Source: Porticoccaceae bacterium (GTDB lineage: Bacteria; Pseudomonadota; Gammaproteobacteria; Pseudomonadales; Porticoccaceae). From it: 51,465 nt of DNA. The notes under the pieces were generated by a model. It did not search any database. It was not told the DNA's origin and worked only from the letters and a program-made list of their open reading frames with translations. The stretch lies in assembly GCA_018664075.1 (NCBI GenBank), contig JABJOY010000097.1:1-51465 (forward strand). The letters are read 5' to 3'. A program made the position numbers and the translations under genes. Positions within the stretch are counted from its first letter, which is position 1; every line of letters starts with the position of its first letter. This document shows positions 43,665 through 51,465 of this stretch, piece after piece.

Positions 43665-43694
43665 TTTACCCTCTTCTCCAGTTCGCGCTATGCT
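43665..43694 (+). promoter_or_regulatory. Possible sigma70 promoter for the ybeZ-ybeY-corC-lnt operon
   Basis: TTTACC at 43665-43670 and TATGCT at 43689-43694 are separated by 18 bases, placing a start near 43701, about 30 bases before the ybeZ start. A TATAAT at 43640-43645 lacks a good -35 partner. Confidence 0.35.
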
Positions 43695-43732
43695 ACAAAT
43701 ATGTCAATTATGGAAAGGCTTTAAAGCACCTA

Positions 43733-44743
43733 TTGAAACGATTGGATACTCAACCATCAGCCTACAGCATCACTCTCGAGCCTAACGACGCTCGTCGTCT
43801 CGCCTCACTCTGCGGTCAATTTGATGAAAACCTTCGCCTGATCGAACAGCGGTTAAACGTTGACATTCGCTCGCGGGATAATTTTTTTGCTGTCTACGGT
43901 GATGCTGATGATTCACAGTGTGCCGCCGATATTATTTACAACCTGTATCAGGAGACAGCTCATTATGCCGAGCTGGCTGCTGAAGAAGTCCACCTCCACC
44001 TTCGCCAATGCGAGAGAGAGAAGCCTATGACCCCATCTGCCAGCAACCTGCAATCTGCCGACAATGTTGAAAGCTTTTCGGTAATACGCACGAAAAAAGG
44101 CAATATCAAACCCCGGGGCTTGAACCAACAGCGCTATGTGCGCTCAATTCAGACCCATGACATTAATTTTGGTATTGGCCCCGCTGGTACAGGCAAGACC
44201 TATCTGGCCGTCGCCTGTGCCGTGGAAGCTCTGCTGCGCGATGAAGTTGAACGTATTTTACTGGTCAGACCAGCTGTAGAAGCCGGCGAAAGACTGGGCT
44301 TTCTGCCCGGCGACCTGGCACAAAAAGTAGACCCTTACCTGCGCCCACTCTATGACGCACTGCATGAAATGCTTGGCTTTGAAACTGTGGCCAAACTGCA
44401 GGAGCGCAATGTTATTGAAATCGCGCCACTGGCCTATATGCGCGGCCGCACCTTGAATGGCGCCTATATTATTCTCGACGAGAGCCAGAACACCACCCGG
44501 GAGCAAATGAAAATGTTCCTAACCAGGATTGGTTTTGGCTCTACAGCGGTGATCACTGGCGATATGTCACAGATTGACCTGCCCCGGGGCGTTAGCTCCG
44601 GGCTGGTGCATGCCTGCGATGTACTGCAGCATGTTGATGAAATCAGCTTCACCCACTTCGAATCAAGAGATGTGGTGCGCCATCCGATTGTGCAAAGCAT
44701 TGTCGATGCCTACGATGCCTTTGAAAAAGATGCCGACCAGTAA
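43733..44743 (+). CDS. ybeZ: PhoH-like ATPase YbeZ
   Basis: 336 residues. An N-terminal KH-like part (about 10-100) leads into the PhoH domain with Walker A GPAGTGKT at 149-156, LLVRPAVEAGERLGFLPGDLAQKVDPYLRPLYDAL, the Walker B ILDESQNTT and TGDMSQIDLPRGVSSGL. YbeZ works with YbeY in ribosome quality control and rRNA maturation. The start is a TTG at 43733; the ATGs at 43701 and 43710 are out of frame, and the ribosome binding site is weak. Three bases before ybeY. Confidence 0.92.
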   Translation: MKRLDTQPSAYSITLEPNDARRLASLCGQFDENLRLIEQRLNVDIRSRDNFFAVYGDADDSQCAADIIYNLYQETAHYAELAAEEVHLHLRQCEREKPMTPSASNLQSADNVESFSVIRTKKGNIKPRGLNQQRYVRSIQTHDINFGIGPAGTGKTYLAVACAVEALLRDEVERILLVRPAVEAGERLGFLPGDLAQKVDPYLRPLYDALHEMLGFETVAKLQERNVIEIAPLAYMRGRTLNGAYIILDESQNTTREQMKMFLTRIGFGSTAVITGDMSQIDLPRGVSSGLVHACDVLQHVDEISFTHFESRDVVRHPIVQSIVDAYDAFEKDADQ

Positions 44744-44746
44744 GCC

Positions 44747-45208
44747 ATGAATATTTCCATGGATATACAGATGGCCTGCTCATCTGATGAGGCACCAGAC
44801 GAGGACAGTATGCGGCGCTGGGCCACAGCAGCTCTGCGCAACGAGCGTGAGACTGCCGAGCTCAGTGTGCGAATTGTCGATGAACAAGAGAGCGCGGCGC
44901 TGAACCAACAATACCGCGGAAAATCTGGCCCCACTAATGTCCTGTCCTTCCCCTTTGATGCCGTAACCCCGGAACCACTGCCTATTTTGGGCGATCTGGT
45001 AATCTGTGCCCCTGTGGTGATCCGCGAGGCACAACAGCAGAACAAACCCGCAGAAGCCCACTGGGCCCATATGTGCGTACATGGTGTACTGCACCTGCTC
45101 GGCTATGACCATGCTGGAGACAGTGATGCCGAGGTAATGGAAGCATTGGAAACAACAATTTTACTGGATATGGGTTTTCCAGCCCCTTATTCTGAAGAAC
45201 AAGAATAG
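44747..45208 (+). CDS. ybeY: Endoribonuclease YbeY
   Basis: 153 residues. The zinc motif HGVLHLLGYDH at 112-122 (H112, H116, H122) and YRGKSGPTNVLSFPF are diagnostic. YbeY is a single-strand endoribonuclease needed for 16S rRNA 3' end processing and 70S ribosome quality control. It follows ybeZ by 3 bases and precedes corC by 29 bases, the conserved order. Confidence 0.95.
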   Translation: MNISMDIQMACSSDEAPDEDSMRRWATAALRNERETAELSVRIVDEQESAALNQQYRGKSGPTNVLSFPFDAVTPEPLPILGDLVICAPVVIREAQQQNKPAEAHWAHMCVHGVLHLLGYDHAGDSDAEVMEALETTILLDMGFPAPYSEEQE

Positions 45209-45237
45209 CGAGCTCCTGAGAGTTTATTGAGATAAAC

Positions 45238-46077
45238 ATGAACGACGAAACATCAAACAGCAGCCAGGATAACTCCTTGCTCAAAAAGATCGGTAAGGTT
45301 TTTTCACCCAACCCCAGCAACAGTGATGAAGTGGCCGATATGCTGCGCAGCGCTGAAAATGAGTCAATCATTGATGCCAGTGCTCTGCAGATTATGGAGG
45401 GCGCACTGAAGGTCTCCGACCTGCAGGCCCGGGAAATCATGATTCCCAGATCACAGATGAATGTGATTGAAGAGGACTTCAGTCTGGAGCAAATACTGGA
45501 GCTGGTTATCCAGTCCCAGCACTCGCGCTTTCCCGTGGTGGGAGAATCTGCAGATGATGTATTGGGTATCTTGCTGGCCAAAGAGCTTTTGCCGCTGGTG
45601 CTTTCCGGCAAAGAATCCTTTGACCTGAAAAGCCTGCTGCGCCCGGCAACTATTATCCCCGAAAGCAAGCGCTTAAATATCCTGCTGCAGGAATTCCGCG
45701 AGAATCGCTACCATATGGCCATGGTGGTGGATGAGTATGGCGGTGTATCCGGACTGTTGACCATTGAAGATGTGCTTGAAGAAATTGTCGGTGAGATTGA
45801 AGACGAAACCGATGAGCATGAAGCTGTGCAGATCAGCAAGGTCAGCGACAATCTCTTCCAGGTTGAAGCCATTACCGAGATCGAAGACTTTAATGAATTC
45901 TTTGATATTGGGTTTTCCGACGATGAATTCGATACCGTTGGCGGACTGGTGGTGCATACCTTCGGCCGCTTGCCAGACATCGGCGAAAGCACGAGCATTG
46001 AAAACTTCGACTTTAAAGTGATTGATGGCGACAACCGCAAAATCACTATGCTGGAAGTGAGTAAAAATAACCCATGA
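45238..46077 (+). CDS. corC: CBS-domain protein CorC (YbeX)
   Basis: 279 residues, no membrane segments. LKVSDLQAREIMIPRSQMNVI begins a CBS pair (about 60-190) with HSRFPVVGESADDVLGILLAKELL and YHMAMVVDEYGGVSGLLTIEDVLEEIVGEIEDETDE. A CorC_HlyC FAD-like domain follows at about 200-279. Linked genetically to magnesium and cobalt efflux and to ribosome metabolism with YbeY. 13 bases before lnt. Confidence 0.93.
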   Translation: MNDETSNSSQDNSLLKKIGKVFSPNPSNSDEVADMLRSAENESIIDASALQIMEGALKVSDLQAREIMIPRSQMNVIEEDFSLEQILELVIQSQHSRFPVVGESADDVLGILLAKELLPLVLSGKESFDLKSLLRPATIIPESKRLNILLQEFRENRYHMAMVVDEYGGVSGLLTIEDVLEEIVGEIEDETDEHEAVQISKVSDNLFQVEAITEIEDFNEFFDIGFSDDEFDTVGGLVVHTFGRLPDIGESTSIENFDFKVIDGDNRKITMLEVSKNNP

Positions 46078-46090
46078 TGTACGCCATCTG

Positions 46091-47578
46091 ATGGCTCTTA
46101 GCCGCGCACAGACATTTCTTGCGCTGTTTGCCTCTGGCGCCCTTATGCCTCTGGCCCTGGCACCATTGTCCCTCTGGCCCATCGCCATCTCAAGTACTGC
46201 CCTGCTATTCTGGACATTGCAAAACCAGACACTGAAGCAAGCTCTGGTAAAGGCCTCAGTATTTGGCTTTGGCCTGTTCTTCGCCGGCGTGAGCTGGGTC
46301 TATATCAGCATTCACGACCATGGTTTTATCTCCGCACCTGTGGCCTTCGCCGGGACAGTACTATTCTGCCTGTTTCTGGCGCTGATATTTGCCACCCCCT
46401 TTGCCCTTGGCGCCGTTATTCCGCAAACCCCGCTTGCACTGGGCTTTGGGCTACCGGCTATCTGGGTTATCAGCGAGTGGATACGGGGTTGGATATTTAC
46501 CGGCTTTCCCTGGCTCTATGCGGGTTATGCCCACACCGACACCTGGCTCAATGGCTGGGCACCCATAGGTGGGGTACTGTGGCTAAGTTTTATCAATGCC
46601 CTGGCGGCAGCAGCACTGGTTCAACTACTAAAAAACCCCAGAGCACCGATGATGGCCGCCATAGTCACGGCACTATGGGTTGGCGGCTATGGCCTGCAAA
46701 GCATTAACTGGACAGAATCTACTGAGACTGAGCTGTCCGTGGTGCTAATTCAGCCCAATGTAGACCAAGAGGACAAATGGTCCCTGGTTGAACAGGATGG
46801 CATTTTGCAACAGCTGGCCAACCAGACCGAGGCCCACTGGGGTGCAGATATTATTATCTGGCCTGAGGGTGCTATTCCAGCTCTGCCGAGGCAGATTATG
46901 GACTATCTGATTGAGGTGGATAATCGGGCAAAAGTGAACCAAACAGCACTGTTGACCGGTATACCTACACAGGATCCACGCAATCGCCGCTATTACAATT
47001 CAATGCTGGCGCTGGGTGATTCCAGAGGGCAATACGACAAAACCAGACTGGTTCCCTTTGGTGAATATGTTCCACTGGAAAATATTCTCCGGGGTTTAAA
47101 TAGGTTTTTTGATCTACCTATGTCGTCCTTCTCTCTGGGAGCCCCCAATCAGTCTCTGCTGACGGCCAAGGGGCAACCCATAGCCACAGCGATTTGCTAT
47201 GAAATTGCCTACCCCAGCTTGGTAGCGGACAGAGCGGCGGGTGCCAGTATCCTTATGACCGTCAGCAATGATGCCTGGTTTGGCCGTTCAATGGCGCCCA
47301 GACAACATATGCAAATGGCGCGCATGCGAGCTATTGAAAATCGCAAACCATTAATGCGCGGTACTAATAATGGCGTAACTGCACTGGTCGACCATCAGGG
47401 CAAGATCTACCAGCAGCTTGAGCAGTACAGCGCAAGTGAACTGAGCGGCACTGTTGTGCCCAGAGTAGGACAGACATTTTTTAACCGGTTTGGCAGTTGG
47501 CCGACGGTGGTGCTGTCACTGCTGATTTGTCTCGGTCTTGTAGCCCGCAGATTACTGACCAAAACGGAGAGGACGTAA
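46091..47578 (+). CDS. lnt: Apolipoprotein N-acyltransferase Lnt
   Basis: 495 residues. Six or so N-terminal membrane segments (about 10-190) precede a nitrilase-like periplasmic domain with the catalytic triad: glutamate in IIWPEGAIPAL, lysine in YDKTRLVPFGEYVP and cysteine in ATAICYEIAYPSL. A last membrane segment lies near 470-485. It adds the third acyl chain to lipoproteins in the inner membrane, which the lipoprotein LptE encoded downstream would require. One base separates it from the peroxiredoxin gene. Confidence 0.95.
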   Translation: MALSRAQTFLALFASGALMPLALAPLSLWPIAISSTALLFWTLQNQTLKQALVKASVFGFGLFFAGVSWVYISIHDHGFISAPVAFAGTVLFCLFLALIFATPFALGAVIPQTPLALGFGLPAIWVISEWIRGWIFTGFPWLYAGYAHTDTWLNGWAPIGGVLWLSFINALAAAALVQLLKNPRAPMMAAIVTALWVGGYGLQSINWTESTETELSVVLIQPNVDQEDKWSLVEQDGILQQLANQTEAHWGADIIIWPEGAIPALPRQIMDYLIEVDNRAKVNQTALLTGIPTQDPRNRRYYNSMLALGDSRGQYDKTRLVPFGEYVPLENILRGLNRFFDLPMSSFSLGAPNQSLLTAKGQPIATAICYEIAYPSLVADRAAGASILMTVSNDAWFGRSMAPRQHMQMARMRAIENRKPLMRGTNNGVTALVDHQGKIYQQLEQYSASELSGTVVPRVGQTFFNRFGSWPTVVLSLLICLGLVARRLLTKTERT

Positions 47579-47579
47579 T

Positions 47580-48107
47580 ATGAAACAGCTAAACAATCTA
47601 ATACTCTGCCTGTTAGCAACAGTATCCCTTACCGCGAACGCCCTTGAAGTGGGCGATCAGGCCCCAGCGTTTTCCCTTCAGGCCACAGATGGCAAAACCT
47701 ATAGCCTGGAACAGTTCCATGACAAACAGGCGATTGTTATAGCCTGGTATCCAAAAGCTTTCACCAGCGGCTGCACAATCGAATGTAAATCACTGGCTCA
47801 GAATGGTCACCTGTTAAAGCGTCTGGATGTCACCTACTTTATGGCTAGTGTTGACCCATTGGAGAGCAACCAGAAGTTTGCCGAGGAGAATGAAGCCGAC
47901 TTTCCTCTTCTGAGTGACCCGACAAAAGAGGTCGCCAGGGCCTATGATGTGCTGGCTTTTTATGGCTTCCCTAAACGCCATACTCTATATATCGGCAAAG
48001 ATGGCAAGGTTCTGTTTATCGATCGCAAGATCAACGCAGCGACCTCGGCACAAGATATGGCTGCCAAGCTTGAAGAACTGGGAATCCCTGCCAGACAGGC
48101 GAGCTAA
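47580..48107 (+). CDS. Exported peroxiredoxin (AhpC/TSA, BCP-like)
   Basis: 175 residues. Residues 1-21 form a signal peptide (MKQLNNLILCLLATVSLTANA), so the enzyme is predicted to be periplasmic. The thioredoxin-fold peroxiredoxin domain has W-Y-P-K-A-F-T-S-G-C with peroxidatic C65 and T62. A second cysteine, C69, is at a position close to that of the resolving cysteine of BCP-type enzymes. It would reduce hydrogen or lipid peroxides. It begins one base after lnt and is likely cotranscribed with it. Confidence 0.88.
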   Translation: MKQLNNLILCLLATVSLTANALEVGDQAPAFSLQATDGKTYSLEQFHDKQAIVIAWYPKAFTSGCTIECKSLAQNGHLLKRLDVTYFMASVDPLESNQKFAEENEADFPLLSDPTKEVARAYDVLAFYGFPKRHTLYIGKDGKVLFIDRKINAATSAQDMAAKLEELGIPARQAS

Positions 48108-48121
48108 GCATCTGCTTAAAT

Positions 48122-48147
48122 GCCTGTCTAACTGCTGTTAGATAGGC
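48122..48147. terminator. Strong hairpin between the peroxiredoxin gene and leuS
   Basis: GCCTGTCTAAC and GTTAGATAGGC form an 11-base-pair stem with one G-T pair and a TGCT loop. It lies 14 bases after the peroxiredoxin stop. No T-tract follows, so an intrinsic terminator is only one option; an mRNA-stabilising hairpin is another. Confidence 0.5.
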
Positions 48148-48164
48148 CGCAGTTCCCCTATAAT
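48135..48164 (+). promoter_or_regulatory. Possible leuS promoter
   Basis: A perfect TATAAT at 48159-48164 lies 37 bases before the leuS ATG. The best -35 is CTGTTA at 48135-48140 (three of six, 18-base spacer), inside the preceding hairpin. Confidence 0.4.
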
Positions 48165-48201
48165 TCACGCCTATTTTTAAATCAATAAGCAGTGAATCTC
48201 G

Positions 48202-50799
48202 ATGACCATTGAACAGCATTATAATCCCGCCGAACTTGAGCGCGACGCGCAGCAATACTGGACTAAAAACCGGACGTTCGAAGTCACCGAAGATCCCAGC
48301 AAAGAGAAGTTTTATTGCCTGGCCATGTTCCCCTACCCAAGCGGCAAGCTGCATATGGGCCATGTGCGCAACTACACCATTACCGATGTAATCGCTCGCT
48401 ATCAGCGCATGCAGGGTAAGAATGTTTTGCACCCCATGGGCTGGGATGCCTTTGGTCTGCCCGCAGAGAATGCGGCGATTCAAAACAAGACTGCCCCTGC
48501 CAAATGGACCCATGAAAATATTGCCTATATGAAAGCTCAGCTGAAATCTCTGGGCTTTGGTATCGACTGGTCCCGTGAGCTGGCTACCTGTGAGCCCGAT
48601 TACTACAAATGGGAGCAGTGGTTTTTTACAAAGTTGTATGAAAAAGGCATGGTCTATAAAAAGACCAGTGCGGTTAACTGGTGCCCCAATGACGCCACCG
48701 TACTGGCCAATGAGCAGGTTATTGATGGCTGCTGCTGGCGCTGCGACAGCCCGGTAGAGCGCAAAGAAATTCCCCAGTGGTTTATTCGTATCACCGATTA
48801 TGCTGATCAACTGCTCGACGATCTGGACGATCTAGAGCACTGGCCCGAGCAGGTCAAAACCATGCAGCGCAACTGGATTGGCAAGAGCAGCGGTGTCAAT
48901 ATGACCTTTGATCTGTCCGCAGCCGTTGGCCAACACCAGAGCTTTGATGTCTACACTACCAGACCAGATACATTGATGGGCGTGACCTATTTAACCCTGG
49001 CCACCCAGCATCCGATTGCTCTTGAAGTGGCACAAAATAATCCTGAGCTGGCCGCCTTTATCGCTGACTGCCAGACTCAGCAGGTATCAGAGGCCGAGAT
49101 GGCCACGATGGAAAAACGTGGCATGGATACAGGTATCAGTGCGGTGCACCCATTGACCGGAGAAACTGTGCCTGTCTGGGTCGGCAACTATGTACTGATG
49201 GACTATGGCTCTGGCGCAGTGATGGCTGTTCCGGCCCATGATCAGCGCGACTATGAGTTTGCCAAAAAGTATCAGCTGGAAATCAAGCAGGTAATAGCAC
49301 CAGCCAATAATGAACCCTGGGATTTAAACACAGAGGCCTTTACTGCCAAGGGCCTGCTGATCAATTCTGGCAACTATGATGGTCTCGACTTCAACGCCGC
49401 TTTTGATGCCATAGCTGGCGCACTTGAAGCCGCTGACCATGGCTCTGTCACCACCAATTATCGCCTGCGCGACTGGGGCGTGAGCCGCCAGCGCTACTGG
49501 GGATCGCCTATTCCCATGTACAACCTGGCAGAGGGCGGTGAGATCCCTGTGCCCCTGGACCGGTTGCCGGTGATACTGCCCACGGATGTAGAAATGGATG
49601 GTATTCAGTCACCCATCAAAGCCGACCTGGACTGGAAAAAAGCTGAGATTAATGGACAGGCTGTCGCGCGTGAAACTGATACCTTCGACACCTTTATGGA
49701 GTCGTCCTGGTACCACGCCCGCTTTACCTGTTCCGATTTGGATAGCGCTATGCTGGATCCGGATCGCGCCAATTACTGGCTGCCTGTGGACCAATATGTC
49801 GGCGGTATCGAACATGCGATTTTGCACCTGTTGTACGCGCGCTTTTATCACAAGCTGCTGCGGGATGAGGGGCTGGTAGAGAGCAGCGAACCTTTTAAAA
49901 GCCTGCTCTGTCAGGGCATGGTGTTGGCGGAGTCCTTCTACACTGAAACCGATGGTCGCAAGCAATGGCTGGCGCCCTCTGAAGTCAGTGTCGAGCGGGA
50001 CGACAAGGGCCGCACTGTCAGCGCCACTGAAACTGCCACGGGCAATACAGTACACAGCGGCGGCATTACCAAGATGTCGAAGTCAAAAAATAATGGCGTC
50101 GACCCGCAAACCGCGATTGATCAACATGGCGCCGATACTGTGCGCCTGTTTACCATGTTCGCTGCACCCCCGGAGCAGACGCTGGAATGGAGCGATGATG
50201 GCGTCAGCGGTGCACACAGATTTTTGCGCAAACTCTGGACCATGGTCAACAATCATCTGCAACAGGATGATATAGCCAGCCTCGACAGAGACAGCCTCAA
50301 TGACGAGCAGAAAAATCTGCGCCGCAAGACCCATGAAACCATCAGTAAAGTGAACGACGATTATGGTCGCCGCAATACCTTTAATACGGCCATTGCCGCA
50401 GTGATGGAACTGTTAAACGAAGTCGCCAAGCTAAATGATCAGCAACCCCAGAGTATTGCGGTGCGCCATGAAGCCCTGACTAGTGCAGTGCTGCTGTTAT
50501 CGCCAATTGCACCCCATATCTGCCACCGCCTGTGGCATGCCCTTGGCAATACTGATGCGGTTGCTAATGCCTCTTGGCCTGTGCTGGATGAAACTGCTCT
50601 GGTGCGCAGCAGCATTGAAATGGTAGTGCAGGTAAATGGCAAAGTACGGGGCAAAATTCAGGTCAGTGCCGATGCTTCAAAGGACGCTGTTGAAAAAATG
50701 GCCCTTGAAGATGCCAATGTACTGCGTTTTACTGGAGGGGTGAGCATCCGTAAAATTATTGTTGTCCCTGGACGACTGGTCAATATAGTCGCTAACTAA
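48202..50799 (+). CDS. leuS: Leucyl-tRNA synthetase
   Basis: 865 residues, full length. Class I HIGH motif as HMGH at 51-54 ([17 protein letters not shown]), zinc-associated cysteines ([23 protein letters not shown]), the CP1 editing domain ([20 protein letters not shown] ... [15 protein letters not shown]-type, here [14 protein letters not shown]) and KMSKS at about 624-628. An anticodon-binding domain and a C-terminal domain close it. It charges tRNA-Leu. lptE and holA follow in the usual order. Confidence 0.97.
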   Translation: MTIEQHYNPAELERDAQQYWTKNRTFEVTEDPSKEKFYCLAMFPYPSGKLHMGHVRNYTITDVIARYQRMQGKNVLHPMGWDAFGLPAENAAIQNKTAPAKWTHENIAYMKAQLKSLGFGIDWSRELATCEPDYYKWEQWFFTKLYEKGMVYKKTSAVNWCPNDATVLANEQVIDGCCWRCDSPVERKEIPQWFIRITDYADQLLDDLDDLEHWPEQVKTMQRNWIGKSSGVNMTFDLSAAVGQHQSFDVYTTRPDTLMGVTYLTLATQHPIALEVAQNNPELAAFIADCQTQQVSEAEMATMEKRGMDTGISAVHPLTGETVPVWVGNYVLMDYGSGAVMAVPAHDQRDYEFAKKYQLEIKQVIAPANNEPWDLNTEAFTAKGLLINSGNYDGLDFNAAFDAIAGALEAADHGSVTTNYRLRDWGVSRQRYWGSPIPMYNLAEGGEIPVPLDRLPVILPTDVEMDGIQSPIKADLDWKKAEINGQAVARETDTFDTFMESSWYHARFTCSDLDSAMLDPDRANYWLPVDQYVGGIEHAILHLLYARFYHKLLRDEGLVESSEPFKSLLCQGMVLAESFYTETDGRKQWLAPSEVSVERDDKGRTVSATETATGNTVHSGGITKMSKSKNNGVDPQTAIDQHGADTVRLFTMFAAPPEQTLEWSDDGVSGAHRFLRKLWTMVNNHLQQDDIASLDRDSLNDEQKNLRRKTHETISKVNDDYGRRNTFNTAIAAVMELLNEVAKLNDQQPQSIAVRHEALTSAVLLLSPIAPHICHRLWHALGNTDAVANASWPVLDETALVRSSIEMVVQVNGKVRGKIQVSADASKDAVEKMALEDANVLRFTGGVSIRKIIVVPGRLVNIVAN

Positions 50800-50824
50800 C
50801 CAGATATTGCTGAGAGCATTGAAT

Positions 50825-51352
50825 ATGAGATTTAGAAATATACTGCTAGCTACTGTTATTGTGTTGCTGTCCTCTTGCGGCTGGCAACTGCGCAATGCCC
50901 AGATTGTTCCCGACAGTCTCGGCAGCCTGCACCTCTCATCTGAAGATTCCCACAGCAATCTGGTCGCCGAACTCACCAGAGTTCTCGATCTCTATGGAGT
51001 CAAGGTCGTACCCAGTGCTGCCGAGGCGAGCTACTCTGTGGTCATTGTCGACTACAGACGCACCAGACGCACGGGCTCCACTAATGCCAGTGCTCGAGCG
51101 GCAGAGTATCAGCTCAATGAAGAGGTGGACTTTTTGATTGTGGATGCTGAAGATAATCCGTTAATTCCCCTTTCCACAGCTTCTGTAGAGCGTGTCTATG
51201 AATTCAACGAGCGGGATGTGCTCGCCTCGGGGAATGAAGAACGTCTAGCTCTAGAGGGTATGCGCGAAGATATTATTCGACAGATTCTCAATCGCCTACG
51301 CCTGATCCCGGAGGAAGCTACTGACAACCCTGAGGCTCAGGAACCCCAGTGA
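50825..51352 (+). CDS. lptE: LPS-assembly lipoprotein LptE
   Basis: 175 residues from the ATG at 50825-50827, chosen because it gives a proper lipoprotein signal: MRFRNILLATVIVLLSSCGW with lipobox L-S-S-C, cleavage before the cysteine at about residue 18. The CGWQLRN start of the mature protein is typical of LptE, which plugs the LptD barrel in the outer membrane. The leuS-lptE-holA order supports the call. Its stop overlaps the holA GTG start. Confidence 0.9.
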   Translation: MRFRNILLATVIVLLSSCGWQLRNAQIVPDSLGSLHLSSEDSHSNLVAELTRVLDLYGVKVVPSAAEASYSVVIVDYRRTRRTGSTNASARAAEYQLNEEVDFLIVDAEDNPLIPLSTASVERVYEFNERDVLASGNEERLALEGMREDIIRQILNRLRLIPEEATDNPEAQEPQ

Positions 51353-51465
51353 AAATAAAAGCAGAGCAGCTTCAAGCCCATCTGCAAAAGCAGCTTTTAC
51401 CCATCTATGTGGTCAGCGGTGATGAATCTCTTCTGGCCCAGGAATCCATTGATGCTATTCGCGCA
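51349..51465 (+). CDS. holA: DNA polymerase III delta subunit HolA (N-terminal fragment)
   Basis: The first 39 codons are in the window, starting with a GTG that overlaps the lptE stop (GTGA). The peptide begins MKIKAEQLQAHLQKQLLPIY, then VVSGDESLLAQESIDAIR, the HolA start with the degenerate nucleotide-binding segment. It opens the sliding clamp in the clamp loader. The rest of the gene continues beyond the window. Confidence 0.88.
   Translation, partial: MKIKAEQLQAHLQKQLLPIYVVSGDESLLAQESIDAIRA

Noticed and set aside
48031-48810. Long open frame opposite leuS and the end of the peroxiredoxin gene
   Set aside because: It is antisense to two conserved genes, has no ribosome binding site and matches no family I know.
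1-51465. CRISPR arrays, tRNA or rRNA genes, insertion sequences and plasmid or chromosomal origins
   Set aside because: I looked for regularly spaced repeats, tRNA-like cloverleafs, transposase motifs and DnaA-box clusters in the gaps and found none. The gaps are too short for most of them.

Overview
The window is chromosomal DNA of a gammaproteobacterium. Housekeeping blocks in gammaproteobacterial order (miaB-ybeZ-ybeY-corC-lnt, leuS-lptE-holA), a type II secretion operon, aceK and a canonical CTGT-N8-ACAG LexA box all point there. The lipid-catabolic and transport genes, moderate GC and compact gene spacing suggest a heterotrophic marine lineage of the OMG/Cellvibrionales kind (for example SAR92 or Porticoccaceae); this placement is inference. 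I see no rRNA, tRNA, CRISPR array, insertion sequence, integrase or broken gene, and no gene-free stretch reaches 300 bases.

Layout. (1) Positions 1-22511 are accessory catabolism and transport: the start of a thiolase, an exported metallo-beta-lactamase-fold hydrolase, a DUF1993 protein, an N-acyl-D-amino-acid deacylase-like amidohydrolase, a MEST-like alpha/beta hydrolase translationally coupled to a phytanoyl-CoA-dioxygenase-like enzyme, an exported cyclase-family protein, an alpha-methylacyl-CoA racemase, an AtoE-type fatty-acid transporter, an MFS transporter, an RND efflux pump with its adaptor, an isopropylmalate-dehydrogenase-like enzyme, a LysR regulator divergent from a two-subunit 3-oxoacid CoA-transferase, a class II aldolase, and BCCT and BASS carriers. 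Racemase, PhyH-type hydroxylase, CoA-transferase, thiolase and short-chain fatty-acid transporter would fit together in breaking down branched or isoprenoid acyl chains (inference).

(2) Positions 22553-28747 centre on an excellent SOS (LexA) box at 23960-23979, between divergent radA and a co-directional run: a GNAT acetyltransferase, a halohydrin dehalogenase (full sequence fingerprint), a protein with three DnaT-like DNA-binding domains, a lambda-P-like helicase loader, and aceK. The box overlaps a plausible promoter for the rightward run and lies 36 bases upstream of radA. This suggests a damage-inducible recombination and replication-restart locus carrying a dehalogenase passenger. I consider it the most interesting part of the window.

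(3) Positions 28781-41161 are one very tight leftward type II secretion operon in the order gspE-F-G-H-I-J-K-L-M-C-D-A-B, with the secretin-assembly pair gspAB at the end and no recognisable gspN or gspO.

(4) Positions 41405-51465 are core genome: a MAPEG protein, DUF1820, miaB, the phoH/ybeY/corC/lnt cluster, an exported peroxiredoxin, leuS, lptE and the start of holA.
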